A stretch of 64,000 bases of DNA from Glandiceps talaboti (taxonomy: Eukaryota > Hemichordata > Enteropneusta > Spengelidae). Positions 1 through 11,152 of this stretch are shown here, piece by piece (position 1 is the stretch's first letter; the number at the start of each line of letters is the position of its first letter). The translations under genes and the position numbers were made by a program. The DNA lies in NCBI RefSeq assembly GCF_964340395.1, contig NC_135552.1:503001-567000 (forward strand), given 5' to 3'. The notes under the pieces were generated by a model. That model was not told the origin of the DNA and did no database searches. It saw only the letters and a list, made by a program, of their open reading frames with translations.

Positions 1-1
1 T

Positions 2-1000
2 CAGAGACCCAGTACACTGGCTACATACATTGAGAAATGGCAATTCTTCTGTAGTTGGTGTGACAGAAAACAGATTAGTCCTGTCAAAGTCACTAACAGG
101 CAGTTAGCTGACTTCCTTCTTTTTCTTTTTGTCACCAAAAAGTACTCTCCCAATACTATTAAAGAATATCGGTCAGCCATTGCAGCCACCATTAAAAGTA
201 TTCGAGGAGACGATTTTGGACAGGACAAAATCCTCTCCAATATGATTCGCCACTTCCTTCTTAAGCGTCCTCCCTCTAAACAAACAGTTCCACAGTGGAG
301 TCTGCCACTGGTTTTATGAGTGTTACAGGAACCCCCTTTTGAGCCCATGGGTTCTGTGTCACTGAAAGCACTTACTCTCAAGACAGTTTTTCTTGTTGCC
401 TTGGCATCTGGGAGAAGGCGTAGTGCAATCCATGCCCTGTGTATTAGTGAGGATCATTCAGCAGTAATGCATACTGCACCAGGATTTCTGGCCAAGAACC
501 AGGTTTTGGGGTCAGTGCCTAATCTAATTATGATCAAGTCATTGGATGACTTTGTTGGGCGAGACAAAGTAGAACAGACTCTGTGTCCAGTGAGAGCACT
601 TCGCTGGTATTTAGACCGATCTAAGTCATTTAGGAAGGGTAGGACACGACTGTTCATCCTGTTTCCCCCTTCGGTTAAAGATGACTGCTCCCCAGCAGAT
701 ATTTCTAAATGGATTGTTGATACTGTCAAGTGGGCTTACGTAGAAGCCCAACAGGATCACTTATCTCCTCACAGAGTCACAGCTCATGAAGTAAGAGCTA
801 TTGCTGCCTCATGGGCCCTCAGATCAGGCGTGCCTGTGGCTGACATTTTACAAGCGGTCATGTGGAGATCTCCTAATTCATTTATTAGCTATTATCTGCG
901 GGGTATGTCTGACCATGCTGAGGATCTAGCCACTCTAGGTCCACTTAGCATTAGCCAGAATATCACATTAACAGGTCCTACAGAGACACCCAACACCTAG
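2..1000 (+). pseudogene. DIRS-type tyrosine recombinase (broken)
   Basis: This is the C-terminal part of a tyrosine recombinase of the kind carried by DIRS retrotransposons, which integrate a circular cDNA by strand exchange instead of with a DDE integrase. The frame is open from the window edge to an in-frame TGA at 317-319 and then from 320 to 1000. Catalytic landmarks are visible: RRRSAIHAL (first Arg), HEVRAIAASWA (His-x-x-Arg box) and SFISYYLRG (Tyr nucleophile). The upstream part (about 2-250) has the helical SAM-like core-binding pattern, NTIKEYRSAI. The single TGA makes it a pseudogene unless it is an assembly error. Terminal repeats of the same element follow at 1031-1336. Confidence 0.85.
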
Positions 1001-1030
1001 CTGGTGACAAATTCTGTATCCTATTGTAAT

Positions 1031-1336
1031 ATTTAGGTGAGTATCTTTCTGGAAACAGAATTGTCTCCCGAAACTAATTTCTGTTGAAGGAAAGATACTC
1101 ACCTAACAGTCCCTCCCTCCTTCCCCACAGTCTCAGTATAGTTTGGTTTCTGGACTAAGATTTTGTTCCATAGCGCAACTGGTCTTCCAACGTTGAGGGC
1201 AGTAATTGTAGGAGGAGGTGGGTTAATAAAGTTTTATTGGAAAAGCATTGGGAATTGCAAGCAAATCCTATTGTAAGAATATTTAGGTGAGTATCTTTCC
1301 TTCAACAGAAATTAGTTTCGGGAGAAACGACAATTC
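1031..1336 (+). repeat. DIRS#1 terminal/complementary repeats
   Basis: TTAGGTGAGTATCTTTC at 1033-1049 is inverted at 1090-1106. The whole block 1053-1104 reappears in reverse complement at about 1284-1336, with a small insertion. Split, partly inverted termini that complement an internal region are characteristic of DIRS elements. An AATAAA lies at about 1225. The block ends abruptly inside gypsy#1 coding sequence near 1336, so this is an insertion or recombination edge. Confidence 0.7.
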
Positions 1337-1560
1337 TGTTCCATTTCATGCAGTTCAGATTTGAGTCGATCTCGTAGTTGTAATGGTACTCTGTGACTTG
1401 CGTGTACTACTGGTGTCACTTCTGGATCCAGTGTTATGTGGTACATGTACGGTAGGCTTCAAAGCATCCAACTATGTCATTGAAGCATTCTGGGTATATT
1501 TGTATTAAATGTTCTTTGCTTTTTATTGGTGGGTGGTCTTCAATTGCAGTATAGCCGTCA
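1337..1560 (-). pseudogene. Ty3/gypsy#1 pol, segment before RT
   Basis: The - strand reads as the stretch between protease and reverse transcriptase of a Ty3/gypsy polyprotein: EDHPPIKSKEHLIQIYPECF, then ITLDPEVTPVVHASHRVP and LKSELHEMEQ. The HRVP...L...L..ME pattern is the usual lead-in to the gypsy RT. The RT itself is absent because the DIRS#1 end replaces it at about 1336. One frameshift is needed in the middle. Confidence 0.7.
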
Positions 1561-1745
1561 ATGTATTCACTGTGTTTGCATGTGTCACTTGTTTGCTTTG
1601 TATTGGTGGACGGTCTTCAATGGGAGTATAGCCGTCGATGTATTCACTGTGTTTGCATGTGTCACTTGTTTGCTTTGTATTGGTGGACGGTCTTCAATGG
1701 GAGTATAGCCATCGATGTATTCTGTGTTTGCATGTGTCGCTTGTT
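1526..1745. repeat. 77-bp tandem repeat in gypsy#1
   Basis: About 2.6 copies of a 77-bp unit (TATTGGTGGACGGTCTTCAA at 1601 and again at 1678). On the - strand the unit is gypsy pol linker sequence. A 77-bp period is not a multiple of three, so the expansion destroys the reading frame. Confidence 0.75.
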
Positions 1746-1889
1746 TTCTTCTTATTTTACTGTCTTTGAGGTTTCTGTTGTTATTGAACAGTTCAGTGTA
1801 ATGAGATTAAGTTCTCTTCACGCCTGTCGACCCACGATAGCAGGACCTGGTGCATCAGTTATATAGAAAATACATGTTAATTTTCCTTC

Positions 1890-2154
1890 CTTTATACTAG
1901 GACGGAATGACTCTGGTTCCTAGCTGCTTGATTCTTGAACCACCATAGGCAGTTAGTTGAGCCTCGTTGCCTTGCAATACATTTGGTTTCGGTCTACCTT
2001 GTTTGTCTACTCTGTCTGGATATATTATACAAAACAGACCGATTGGTAGAACATTGCTTTGTGCACCAGTATCTACTTTGCATTTGAGGTCTTTTAATTT
2101 GTAGCTTTGTATATACTTCATCTCGTTTGTCTTCATTGTTGTCAGTATTGACAT
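1890..2154 (-). pseudogene. Ty3/gypsy#1 aspartic protease
   Basis: Retroviral-type aspartic protease that would cleave the gypsy polyprotein. The active-site motif VDTGAQSNVLPI is present, followed by the flap-side pattern LTAYGGSRIKQLGT. It lies just after the zinc-knuckle Gag in the usual gag-protease order, in a different frame from most of Gag. It is a fragment with no intact RT or integrase after it. Confidence 0.8.
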
Positions 2155-3000
2155 TTATGGTACCTATACTAAGGTTTTCTCTTTCTTTATCTGTGGTATC
2201 ACCATCAGTGTCATATGACATCTCATGGTCTTGTTTGTCTCTTCCACGTTGCTTTCTAGGTTGCATGTTTGCCTGTCTTGAGTTGCAAACTGAACCCCAG
2301 TGGTTCGCTTTGCCACATCTTAAACATGTTGAACCATATGTAGGGCAATTGCCTCTTTCATGGGTTTTACCACACTTATGGCATTGGCTTGTTTTCTGGC
2401 TCTTTTGGGGTTTCTTCTTTATTGTACTCACTGCTCTGCTGTTGCTGTCTACAAGGCCTGTTGATAGGTTGCTAGTCAGCTTTTCCATGTGTGCCCCTGT
2501 CACTTCATGTACTTTTACTGTGTCTATTGCATTGTTGAGCTTGAGTAGGTCTCTTTTTCCAATTAGCTTTCTGTGTACTTTTTTATCATTCATATAAGTT
2601 GGTCCACTAACCGGTCTTCTTTTTCATGGTCAGATCCTAATTTGCGTTTATCTGCAAAGTTTTTCAGTTTTGAAATGAAATCATCTACTGGTTCAATGGT
2701 TTCTGACGCATTTCTTGGAAATGGTATCTTTGGACTCTGTGATTTGATTTTGGTTCCAGATGGTTGGCAAACATGTCTAGTATTTTGTTTGGTTTCAGCT
2801 TATCTGCCTCGTTTCAAAGGTCCATCTGTTGTATATGTCAAGTCCATTATCATCCACCCATTGTAGTAGATAATTTGCTTTTTCTAAAGCACTATTGAAT
2901 ATTAACTCACATTTTTGTTGGAATCTGGCAAAGGCGTTGACCACATTAGGGACTTCCCAGTCCATTGTGGGTGTATGATTCAGTGCATGCTTGGCCATTT
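1994..3000 (-). pseudogene. Ty3/gypsy#1 Gag with two zinc knuckles
   Basis: Nucleocapsid/capsid protein of a Ty3/gypsy element, which packages element RNA. The N-terminal part (about 2998-2795, - strand) has TMDWEVPNVVNAFARFQQKC and NYLLQWVDDNGLDIYNRWTF, typical of invertebrate gypsy Gag. The C-terminal part (2593-1994) has two CCHC knuckles, CHKCGKTHERGNC and CLRCGKANHWGSVC. The two parts are in different frames, so at least one frameshift lies near 2600-2790. The protease follows downstream. Confidence 0.85.
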
Positions 3001-3170
3001 TTCCAGAGTTTTGCCTTACTTCAAAACAATGACTTTTCTTGTTTTCTTTGGAGAAATATTGTGCTCAACGATCGCTAGTATCAATAAAGTCAATAATGAA
3101 TATTTACGTAGATATCTGGTTGGAGATGTCACGGAGCTGGACAACTGATGAAGATGGCTTTTATTGTTTT
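3001..3170 (-). mobile_element. Possible partial 5' LTR/leader of gypsy#1
   Basis: The stretch between the Gag start and the truncated BEL integrase has an AATAAA-like signal on the - strand and no coding potential. By position it should hold the remains of the gypsy#1 5' LTR and primer site. LTR ends could not be fixed. Confidence 0.35.
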
Positions 3171-4054
3171 TTACAACATGGTTTCCTCCACTGATAACAA
3201 ACGAACAAACCTAGTGACTAGAGGGTGCTGTGTCTTGGTCTCCATCGTCAATAAGTGATTTGGTGTAAGCGGCTCTGGAGTACCAGCTTCAGAGGGGTGG
3301 CCAGTGGTGATTGGTCGTGAATTTACTATGTTCTGCACTTCAGCTATGAATGTATGGAGAGGTTCATAATCTAGTTGAGGACCAGCCTGGTGAATGAGAG
3401 GTTCTAGAACACTGTGCACTGTTCTGATTTGCCTTTCCCAGATTCCCCCCATATGGCTGCTACTACGAACGTTGAATTTGATTTCAACCCAATCACACTG
3501 TTGGTTTAGCAAGAAGTTAGCTATCTTTCCCTGGTCCATCTTTTCCAGTGCTCTGATCATTTCATTGTTTGCACCAACTATGTTTGTTCCACAAATGTGC
3601 CTGGTAGGACCACAGATACTTAGATACTTAGTAAGAATCGTCTTACTGAATTTATGAACGAGTCTGGTTCTAGGGAATTAGCTGTCTCTAGATGAATTGT
3701 CCTGGATGCCATGCATACAAACAATACACCATACCATTTCAATTCACTCCTCTCTTTGATCAGGAATGGACCAAATAGATCTACACCTGAGTGCGTAAAT
3801 GATGGAGCCTCCTCCATCCAATCCTTTGGTGGGTCATCCATCTTTTGGGTTTGAGATGCTCCTCTCAACCTTTTGTAGACAACACATTCATAGATCAGGC
3901 CAGATACTGCACTGGAGCCATTGACTCCAATGTCCATGTTGTCGGATGTGGTTGTGTGTGCAGCCTCTTCCCATGTGGTTGATTTTCTCATGGTAGTATC
4001 GTACTATTAGTGTTGTAATGTGACACTTCTTGGGCAGGATTACTGGATGATTGA
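3171..4054 (-). pseudogene. BEL/Pao retrotransposon integrase (broken)
   Basis: DDE integrase of a BEL/Pao LTR element. In order on the - strand: HPVILPKKCHITTLIVRYYH, then RLRGASQTQKM, SGVDLFGPFLIKERSELKWY (first catalytic Asp), RTIHLETANSLEPDSF, then SSSHMGGIWERQIRTVHSVL, NSRPITTG and PLTPNHLLTME. These are standard BEL integrase blocks. Frameshifts near 3960 and 3600 break it into three frames and the second catalytic Asp region is damaged. The 3' end is cut at 3171. The 5' end fuses in frame with a DIRS recombinase at about 4055. Confidence 0.85.
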
Positions 4055-4377
4055 TCTCAAAGAACTCGAGAAGGAAAGCAGATTCCAGAAGTAAGTCCGT
4101 ATAAAATCTGAACAGTGTGCTATGCATGAGATGGCATAAATCTTGAAGCAGAGGAAGTGTTATCGGTAGGCGTGGATGGGCGTTGTCCTCTTGTGTATGA
4201 CGGATGCTGCAGATGACGTGCTGAAACTGCAGGAGTGGTTGGCCAGATGTAGAGAGCAATGGGTTCTGAAGCCCTGCCTGAACGTAGTGGTTGCGAATTC
4301 TTGTACCCCAGGGCAGATAATTGGTATGATAAGTTAGCCTGGTTTAGGTGAAGAGCACGTTGGAGGGTAGAGGGCAC
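4055..4377 (-). pseudogene. DIRS#2 tyrosine recombinase, N-terminal part
   Basis: The - strand carries the start of a DIRS recombinase after the RNase H: STLQRALHLNQANLSYQLSA, then RHTQEDNAHPRLPITLPLLQ and LLLESAFLLEFF, the core-binding to catalytic-domain transition of this family. A frame change lies near 4200. The catalytic Arg/His/Tyr half is missing because sequence switches to BEL integrase at 4055. Confidence 0.7.
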
Positions 4378-5122
4378 GGTACTACCTGTCGGAAATTCTG
4401 CATCTGAAAATGAGAAAGAGAATCGGCATTTGTGTTAGTGCTACCGAGGATAAATTCTGCAGAATACACAAAACTGAAGGTGGCAGCTACTAGACCCAAA
4501 CAGCGCATGTGCATCATGATCATTTTTGACATTGATCAGCCTTTGTTAATGGTACGCACTGTTGCGAGGTTATCGGAGTGACAGTGCGCTTTTTTGACCA
4601 ACTCTCCTCCCACAGCATGCTTGCTACCACAATCAGGTATAATTCCTGAAAGGCAATGGAATGAGAAGAGTTAAAGTCAAGCCTGAGGTCATGTGACCAG
4701 TGCCCCTGGAACCAGTGTCATTTGTAGTATCCACCATAGCCATGACTGCTTGCATTGGTGTAGAGATCCATGCTCCGTGACGGGGTTGGAGCATCATCGA
4801 AAAATAGCGAAACACATTCCATTGTGATGTAGAGTGGAGCCACATGCGGATGTCTTCCTTGCAGTTGTTTGTGAGCTTGACATATGTGCTTGACTGATGT
4901 AGACAGTTCAGTGAGGTATGAGACAAATGTGCACCCTGGGGGCACCACCCGTGCTGCGAAGTTCAAGTGACCCAGAAGACTGAGAATGTCTCTCTGCATG
5001 CATGAAGAGCGTCTGAGAAATAATGTAAGGATCAGTGCTCGCAAGCAATCTAGTTTGTCAAGTGGAAGGTGGGCTTCCATGAGTTCGGTGTCCAGGAGAA
5101 TGCTGAGGTATTCAAGGATGCG
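4344..5122 (-). pseudogene. DIRS#2 reverse transcriptase/RNase H
   Basis: C-terminal RT (thumb/connection) and RNase H of a DIRS element. Diagnostic text: ILEYLSILLDTELMEAHLPL, DILSLLGHLNFAARVVPPGC and TELSTSVKHICQAHKQL. RNase H residues include DLYTNASSHGYGGYY (Asn for the usual Asp), then GTGHMTSGLTLTLLIPLPFR. A later block, EFILGSTNTNADSLSHFQMQ, corresponds to the final RNase H Asp region. Several frameshifts are present. Position 5122 is where the gypsy#2 LTR begins. Confidence 0.75.
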
Positions 5123-5282
5123 TGTAGGACCTTATAACAATTGACCAAACTGACTTGGGGATACCTGCAAAACTGAAAAACTTTATTCAAGATCAACACT
5201 TATACACACATTAACATACATTAACATTGACGTCTTTCAAAGCAAGTATACTGTGGTGTTTAGTGACAACTGATCACTACAT
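5123..5282 (-). mobile_element. 3' LTR of Ty3/gypsy#2
   Basis: Read on the - strand this starts TGTAGTGATC and ends GGTCCTACA, giving 5-bp terminal inverted repeats with TG...CA ends. A purine-rich tract, AAAGGGAGGCAGA, lies immediately upstream (about 5283-5295). Inside are a TATA-like TGTATAAG and an AATAAA. Its far edge abuts DIRS#2 coding sequence, so it marks one end of gypsy#2. No matching 5' LTR was seen. Confidence 0.65.
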
Positions 5283-5589
5283 CTGCCTCCCTTTGTAAAC
5301 GAGTCTGTAACTCTAATGAACATTAAAATATAATTGTCGATAGATTTATCTCAATGTTCCAAGTGACTTCAATTTTGTATTATTGATTAATCAGGTGACG
5401 TCATTATACTTGCTGACCATACTTCACATACATGCATCACAACATCAAACATCAAACAACAAACAAAGTATCATTGATCAAAGTTCCTAACTATTGAAGC
5501 ATGGGATGAACTATCCAGCTTCAGGACAAGTTGAGGATTATTCTGCCCCATTGTAACTCCTCCAGTTCAAAGTTCCTATGAAGAATATT

Positions 5590-5918
5590 CAAAAAAACCA
5601 AATCAGTCAGGCTTTCTGATGATGTGTCCGCTTACACGACAGGTGACTGGTTGCATCGTTGATGTATTGTTGAGATATTGTGATGGTGAAGTTTCTTTCT
5701 TTGATGAACCATCCAGTATTTATTTTGGAGAATGCCGAATAGGAGTAAGTGGTAACAAAGCCGATGTACTGTCGTCTGGCTATTCACACTGTGGTACCAA
5801 TGACATTTCTTTTGGTGTCAAAAACAGGTCTCTCCGGTTTCTCCTATATTGTCTTTCTTCAGCTTTCACAATATATGACCGAGGTTTTGTTGTAGGTTTT
5901 ATTAGCAAACTGAACTGA
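5590..5918 (-). pseudogene. Ty3/gypsy#2 pol C-terminus
   Basis: The - strand reads PRSYIVKAEERQYRRNRRDL, the SH3-like C-terminal end of gypsy integrase, followed by a degraded tail. It is separated from its integrase core (8205-8990) by insertion of repeat R. Between here and the LTR (5283-5590) only element 3' non-coding sequence is seen. Confidence 0.65.
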
Positions 5919-5949
5919 GGTTCAGGAGTGCTATAGGGATCACCCGGCA

Positions 5950-6051
<102 letters not shown>

Positions 6052-6360
6052 CAAATTAGAGTCAAAAACCGCTGAACCGATTGCCATGATATTTGGTGGG
6101 TCCATTACCATGGGTGTCTAGTTGGGAAATTGTTCAAACAAAATGATTGCATCACAGGTCTGTGATTTGGGTCAAAAAATGTAATTTTTGGTCAAAAAAC
6201 TTAAACTCAGGAACTATTGGGCAGATTGGTGTGAAATTTGGTGGGAACATTCTTAAGGGGGTATATATATCTTCTTTATTACCTACTTATTAAATATACA
6301 TTTGTAGATAAAATAAATAATACATTTTTGAGGTAGGTAAAAGGAGACCAGAAAAAGTAA

Positions 6361-7400
6361 GTAAGATTTGTTCATGACATGATGATTCCATCAATAATAT
6401 GCAAATTAGGGCTAAAAATGTGTCTTTTCGGTTAAAAATCTATAATTCCAAAACTACTGAGCAGATTGGGCTGAAATTTAATGAGAATGCATCTAGGGAT
6501 GTATGGATGAAGGAATATTAAGCATACAATTATTCCATGAGTGATATGCAAATTAGGTGTAAGAATGTTCATTTTTAAACTCAGAAACTATTTGGTGCGA
6601 AATTTGGTGAGAACATTCTTAAGGGGGTATAAAGTAAGATTTGTTCATGACATGATGATTCCATCAATAATATGCAAATTAGGGCTAAAAATGTGTCTTT
6701 TCGGTTAAAAATCTATAATTCCAAAACTACTGAGCAGATTGGGCTGAAATTTAATGGGAATGCATCTAGGGATGTATGGATGAAGGAATATTAAGCATAC
6801 AATGATTCCATGAGTGATATGCAAATTAGGTGTAAGAATGTTCATTTTTAAACTCAGAAACTATTTGGTGCGAAATTTGGTGAGAACATTCTTAAGGGGG
6901 TATAAAGTAAGATTTGTTCATGACATGATGATTCCATCAATAATATGCAAATTAGGGCAAAAATGTGTCTTTTCGGTTAAAAATCTATAATTCCAAAACT
7001 ACTGAGCAGATTGGGCTGAAATTTAATGAGAATGCATCTAGGGATGTATGGATGAAGGAATATTAAGCATACAATGATTCCATGAGTGATATGCAAATTA
7101 GGTGTAAGAATGTTCATTTTTAAACTCAGAAACTATTTGGTGCGAAATTTGGTGGGAACATTCTTAAGGGGGGGGGGGGTGTAAAGTAAGATTGTTCATG
7201 ACATGATGATTCCATCAATAATATGCAAATTAGGGCTAAAAAAGTGTCTTTTTGGTTAAAAATCTATAATTCCAAAACTACTGAGCAGATTGGGCTGAAA
7301 TTTAATGAGAATGCATCTAGGGATGTATGGATGAAGGAATATTAAGCATACAATGATTCCATGAGTGATATGCAAATCAGGTGTAAGATTGTTCATTTAT
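6361..7400 (+). repeat. 273-bp tandem units (4x) inside R1
   Basis: GTAAGATTTGTTCATGACAT-type starts occur at 6361, 6634, 6907 and 7186 (periods 273, 273, 279; the last is inflated by a G run at 7170). Units differ by only a few bases, so amplification is recent compared with the other R copies. Confidence 0.9.
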
Positions 7401-7499
7401 ATCTCAAAAAGTACTTGGTCAATGAGTCTGAAAATTTGTGAGATGTTTCGGAAAGTGTTAGTCTGCAGATTTTTTTCTTAACATTTTGACAAAATTGGC

Positions 7500-8200
7500 C
7501 CTAGCAACCATGACCACGCCCTTAGCAACAACCAAATGGCAGTATATTTTGGTGAAATCATCTGGTAGGCAAGTGAGTAAACATTGAAAAAATGTGTGCA
7601 AATACACTAACAACCATGACCACGCCCATAGCAACAGCCAAACGGTGGTGTGTTTCGCAAAGATAACAACAGGGTTTAATAGACAATTGAATAAACATTC
7701 AAAAAATGTATGTAAATTTGCATAGCAACAAGACCACGCCCATAGCAAAAGCCAAATAATCATGTATATTGCAAACATTACTGGAATAGAAAGACGAATG
7801 AATAAACATTCAAAAAATGTATGCAAATGTGCCTAGCAACAAGACCATGCCCATAGCAACAGCCAAATGATTACATATATTGCGAAGATAACGGGGATTT
7901 ATAGACAATTGAATAAACATTCAAAAAATGTATGTAAATATGCCTAGCAACAAGACCAAGCACATAGCAACAGCCAAATGATCACATATATTGCAAAGAT
8001 CATATCAGGAATTCATACACAAGTGAAGAAAAACATTTAAAAATGTATGTAAATATATCGAGCCACATGACCATGTCCATAGCAACAGCCAAATGATAGC
8101 ATATATCGTAAAGATAGCAACATGGTTGGATAGGCAACTGGATAGCCATTCAGCAAATGAACACCTATTGTTCACATGGACTAGCATATGGATAAACATT
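7500..8200 (+). repeat. ~112-bp tandem units inside R1
   Basis: The box GCCCATAGCAACAGCCAAA and variants recur at about 7518, 7624, 7738, 7849, 7961 and 8076 (steps 106-115). Each unit also has a GAATAAACATTCAAAAAATG stretch. The same array occurs in R copies elsewhere in both orientations. Confidence 0.85.
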
Positions 8201-8205
8201 TTTAA

Positions 8206-8990
8206 ATTTTTACAATTCCAGGTTTCCATATATTTGCTGATGTGTGGAAATGCACCTGATCACCTGTCTTTAAATCTTCAAGTGGTTTTGAATCTCAATC
8301 ATAGTAAAACTTCTGGGTGACTTGGGTTTCTCTTATTTTATGTTTTATTTTATTGTCCACTACTTTGAGATCAAGGAGTGATGTCTTTGTAGGAACACTG
8401 TCTTGGTCCGTCTACTCATAACAGCTGAACTAGTGACCCCATTCTTTCAAGGGATGTGTTTCTAAGTGCTAGTAGAGCAAGATATGGATCTTTATTATCA
8501 TATTTCGCTTTCTTTAGTAACTTTTTCACCGTCTGTACTGCTCTTTCCACCATGCCATTGCTTTGTGGGTATCTAAGAGATGATGTTATGTGTTCAAGTT
8601 GTATTGCTGAGCAAATATCTGAAATTCTGCACTGTCATACTGTGGTCATTATCCGATATATCACTGTTTCAGGAATACCATGTCTAGCAAACTGTTCTTT
8701 GTGTTGTTTTATGGTGGCTTTACCTGTGGTATCAGTGATTTCTGAAACTTCTACATATTTTGAGAAATAATCTATGAGCAATAGATATTTTGCTTTGTTG
8801 CATTCCAAGAGGTCGGAGCCTACCTTTTGCCATGGTCAGTCTGGTATATCATGGTTTATGAGCAGTTCTTTTTGTTGTTGATTTCTAAACCGGTTACATG
8901 TTGCACACCTGGTTATTACATCTGTTATTTGCGCACTCATTCCATCTCATTGCATTGGGTTCAAATAAACCTGTGGTATTGTGTCAGATG
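8206..8990 (-). pseudogene. Ty3/gypsy#2 integrase core
   Basis: DDE integrase of a gypsy element. On the - strand: a CATCNRFRNQQQKELLINHD zinc-binding end, WQKVGSDLLECNKAKYLLLI then DYFSKYVEVSEITDTTGKAT (first Asp), HGIPETVI then SDN (second Asp), [20 protein letters not shown] (Glu), [20 protein letters not shown], and DLKTGDQVHFHTSANIWKPG. Stops and at least two frameshifts are present. The coding text breaks off at about 8205 where R1 begins and resumes at 5918. Confidence 0.85.
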
Positions 8991-9143
8991 TAGGTAATGG
9001 GCACTCACAAAAGAATAAACAATAGTAAACGTAAGAGCTAGAAAGAAATCATGCCAATCGGATATTAATCAGATTGTTCTCTGATTGATTTCATTATTGA
9101 TTGACGAGATTGCCAATGTTGATAATGAGCTATCGGTATACAG

Positions 9144-9534
9144 CAATCTGATTGAAATTCGATGTGGTGAAAGTGGCTAAATGTTTATTTACCTCTATTT
9201 CCATCACTTTGTGTCGTTTGTTTTGTTCTGAGTGATCGCTGCCTTCCCACATCTGAACCTGTGTAATATTAATAGACAATCGTGTTTGAATCTCACGCTT
9301 TCGACTGGCTGATCAGGATGAGTGTTACATTGGCAACTGCACACACGGGAGAAATTGAAGCATGCTGATTGGTTGTGAAACCTTACAATATTGTCAACAT
9401 TCAATGGGATTGTCTATTACACAGGTTCAGATGTGGGAAGGCGGCGAACAAAACAAACGTCACAAAATGATGGAAATAGACGTAAAATAAAGGCATCTAG
9501 ACGCTTTCACCACATCGGATTTTAATCAGATTGA
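9144..9534. mobile_element. Fold-back MITE
   Basis: Arms of about 130 bp in inverted orientation: CAATCTGATTGAAATTCGAT at 9143 pairs with sequence ending near 9534, and ACACAGGTTCAGATGTGGGA (about 9420) mirrors 9240-9270. Spacer about 110 bp. A third partial copy of the end (AATCGGATATTAATCAGATT) is at 9055, so the element may extend left. No coding potential. Confidence 0.65.
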
Positions 9535-10064
9535 GTATATAGGTTCCTTTAATATGTTAAGGGGGGAGGTGTCAAATTCAAAAAAGTCGATAGATTTTTC
9601 TTATACTTTGCATACTTAAACATTGATATCTGAATATGTAAAAAATGCCAAAAAAATACTATGTCACCACCTTTGTTTTCAAGATAATTACCGTTTCTTG
9701 TATCTACACAATTTTTTTTGAGTCAAAATAGTAGATTTACAACTATTAACTACACCACAATTTTTGATAGTTAAAGATTATCCCCGGAGCACTTAATGAA
9801 CTTACATTTTTTGTGTGCAATGTATAGTATGTCTAGACATATTTTTTTGTAATTTCTTTTCATTATTTCATAAAATATTATGTTATTTTATCCCCAACTG
9901 CTTTATTATTTTTTAAGAAAAACTCAAGAAAACTGCAAAAAAGATAAAAGTCTGTGATAGATTTTTTTTATATGCTGTATGTGTACAATGTATTATTCCA
10001 GCTATTTATCAATGACAAAAAAGTAGGGGGTCACCACGTCCGTTTAAATTGTAAAATTGAAATT

Positions 10065-10790
10065 GTAACCCCATACCCCATCTAAATTTTGACATTTTTG
10101 ACAGAAATATCTTATGAAATTTTGTTGAATTTTGAAAAAAAATAAAATGAGCTTGTTTATCTTTGCTCATATGTATAATGTACCAATGCCCCTTCATAAT
10201 TATACAACAAAAATCATTGTGTGTATGCTAACTTGAAAATGCCAGTAAAAAATGTGACCCCCCACCCCATTAAAATTTCAACATTTTGAACAAAAATCAC
10301 GTGAAATTGTGCAGTATTGGAACTCACAGGCACCAAGGGATATTTCTATTAGTACATATGTATACTAAATGAACTGAACTAATCATATATGGAGTTTATT
10401 TCTTTCTCCAAACGCCAAACTGCTCATAATGTTCACAATTGTAACCCCCCCCCACCCCTTCAAAATTTCAACATTTTGGCTAAAAATCACATGAAATTGT
10501 ACACAGGCACCAAGGGATATATCTATCAGTACATATGTACACTAAATCAACTGAACTATTCATTTGCAGAGTTTATTTATTTCCCCAAAAGCCAAAGTGG
10601 TCATAACATTCAAAATTATAACCCCCCCCCCCCCACACACACACACACCCAGCCGATCCAAATTTCAACATTTTTGGACAAAATTCACATAAAAATGCAA
10701 AATATTGGGACACATAGGCACCAAGGGATGTTTGTCAGTACATAATTATGTATGATAAATCAACACATTAGGGGCTAGGTCAATAGTTCA
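10065..10790 (+). repeat. ~180-bp degenerate tandem repeat with C tracts
   Basis: About four units (starts near 10065, 10253, 10440, 10617) each with a C-rich run, AAATTTCAACATTTT, a CACAGGCACCAAGGGATAT block and TCAGTACATATGTA. It lies inside the TTAA element. Confidence 0.7.
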
Positions 10791-11086
10791 ATGTAGGATA
10801 AATAGCTAAAACTTTTAGTTACCCCCCCCCCAACTTAATTGGCCAAAATTGAAAATGTCCATCCAATCAAATCAATAAGTAGTAATGCTATGAATACAAA
10901 GCCATTATGTAGTTAGGAAAAACAGTTCTTTTGTTGATACTTTATTTTAGTGCTGTTCTACAGTGTCCATTTCTCAATTTGGGGAAATTTTTTAAAAGAA
11001 ATAATTGCATGTTTAGGGATACAAACAGACCCATTAAAAGTAAAATCGTTTCTCTGGATGAGAGCTAGCTATAGACAGCTAAAAAA

Positions 11087-11152
11087 AGTCCTACTTACAG
11101 ACGGTGTACGCTTGGAAGGGACGACCTCTGCCGTATGCAAGCAGGACTACTA
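11087..11152 (+). repeat. Short quasi-palindromic motif, copy 1
   Basis: AGTCCTACTTACAGACGGTG, then a centre with GGGACGACC, then CCGTATGCAAGCAGGACTAC. The ends are imperfect inverted repeats. Related copies are at 31842-31914, 55024-55104 and 61540-61659. Confidence 0.55.

Noticed and set aside
2127-2597. 156-codon + strand ORF, Cys- and Leu-rich
   Set aside because: Antisense of the zinc-knuckle Gag of gypsy#1.
5619-5918. 99-codon + strand ORF
   Set aside because: It is the shadow of the gypsy#2 C-terminal coding text on the - strand (PRSYIVKAEERQYRRNRRDL).
6361-8200. Regular direct repeats suggestive of a CRISPR-like array
   Set aside because: Units of 112-273 bp are contiguous tandem copies without unique spacers, in a eukaryotic dispersed repeat.
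8456-8770. 104-codon + strand ORF
   Set aside because: Antisense of the gypsy#2 integrase core.
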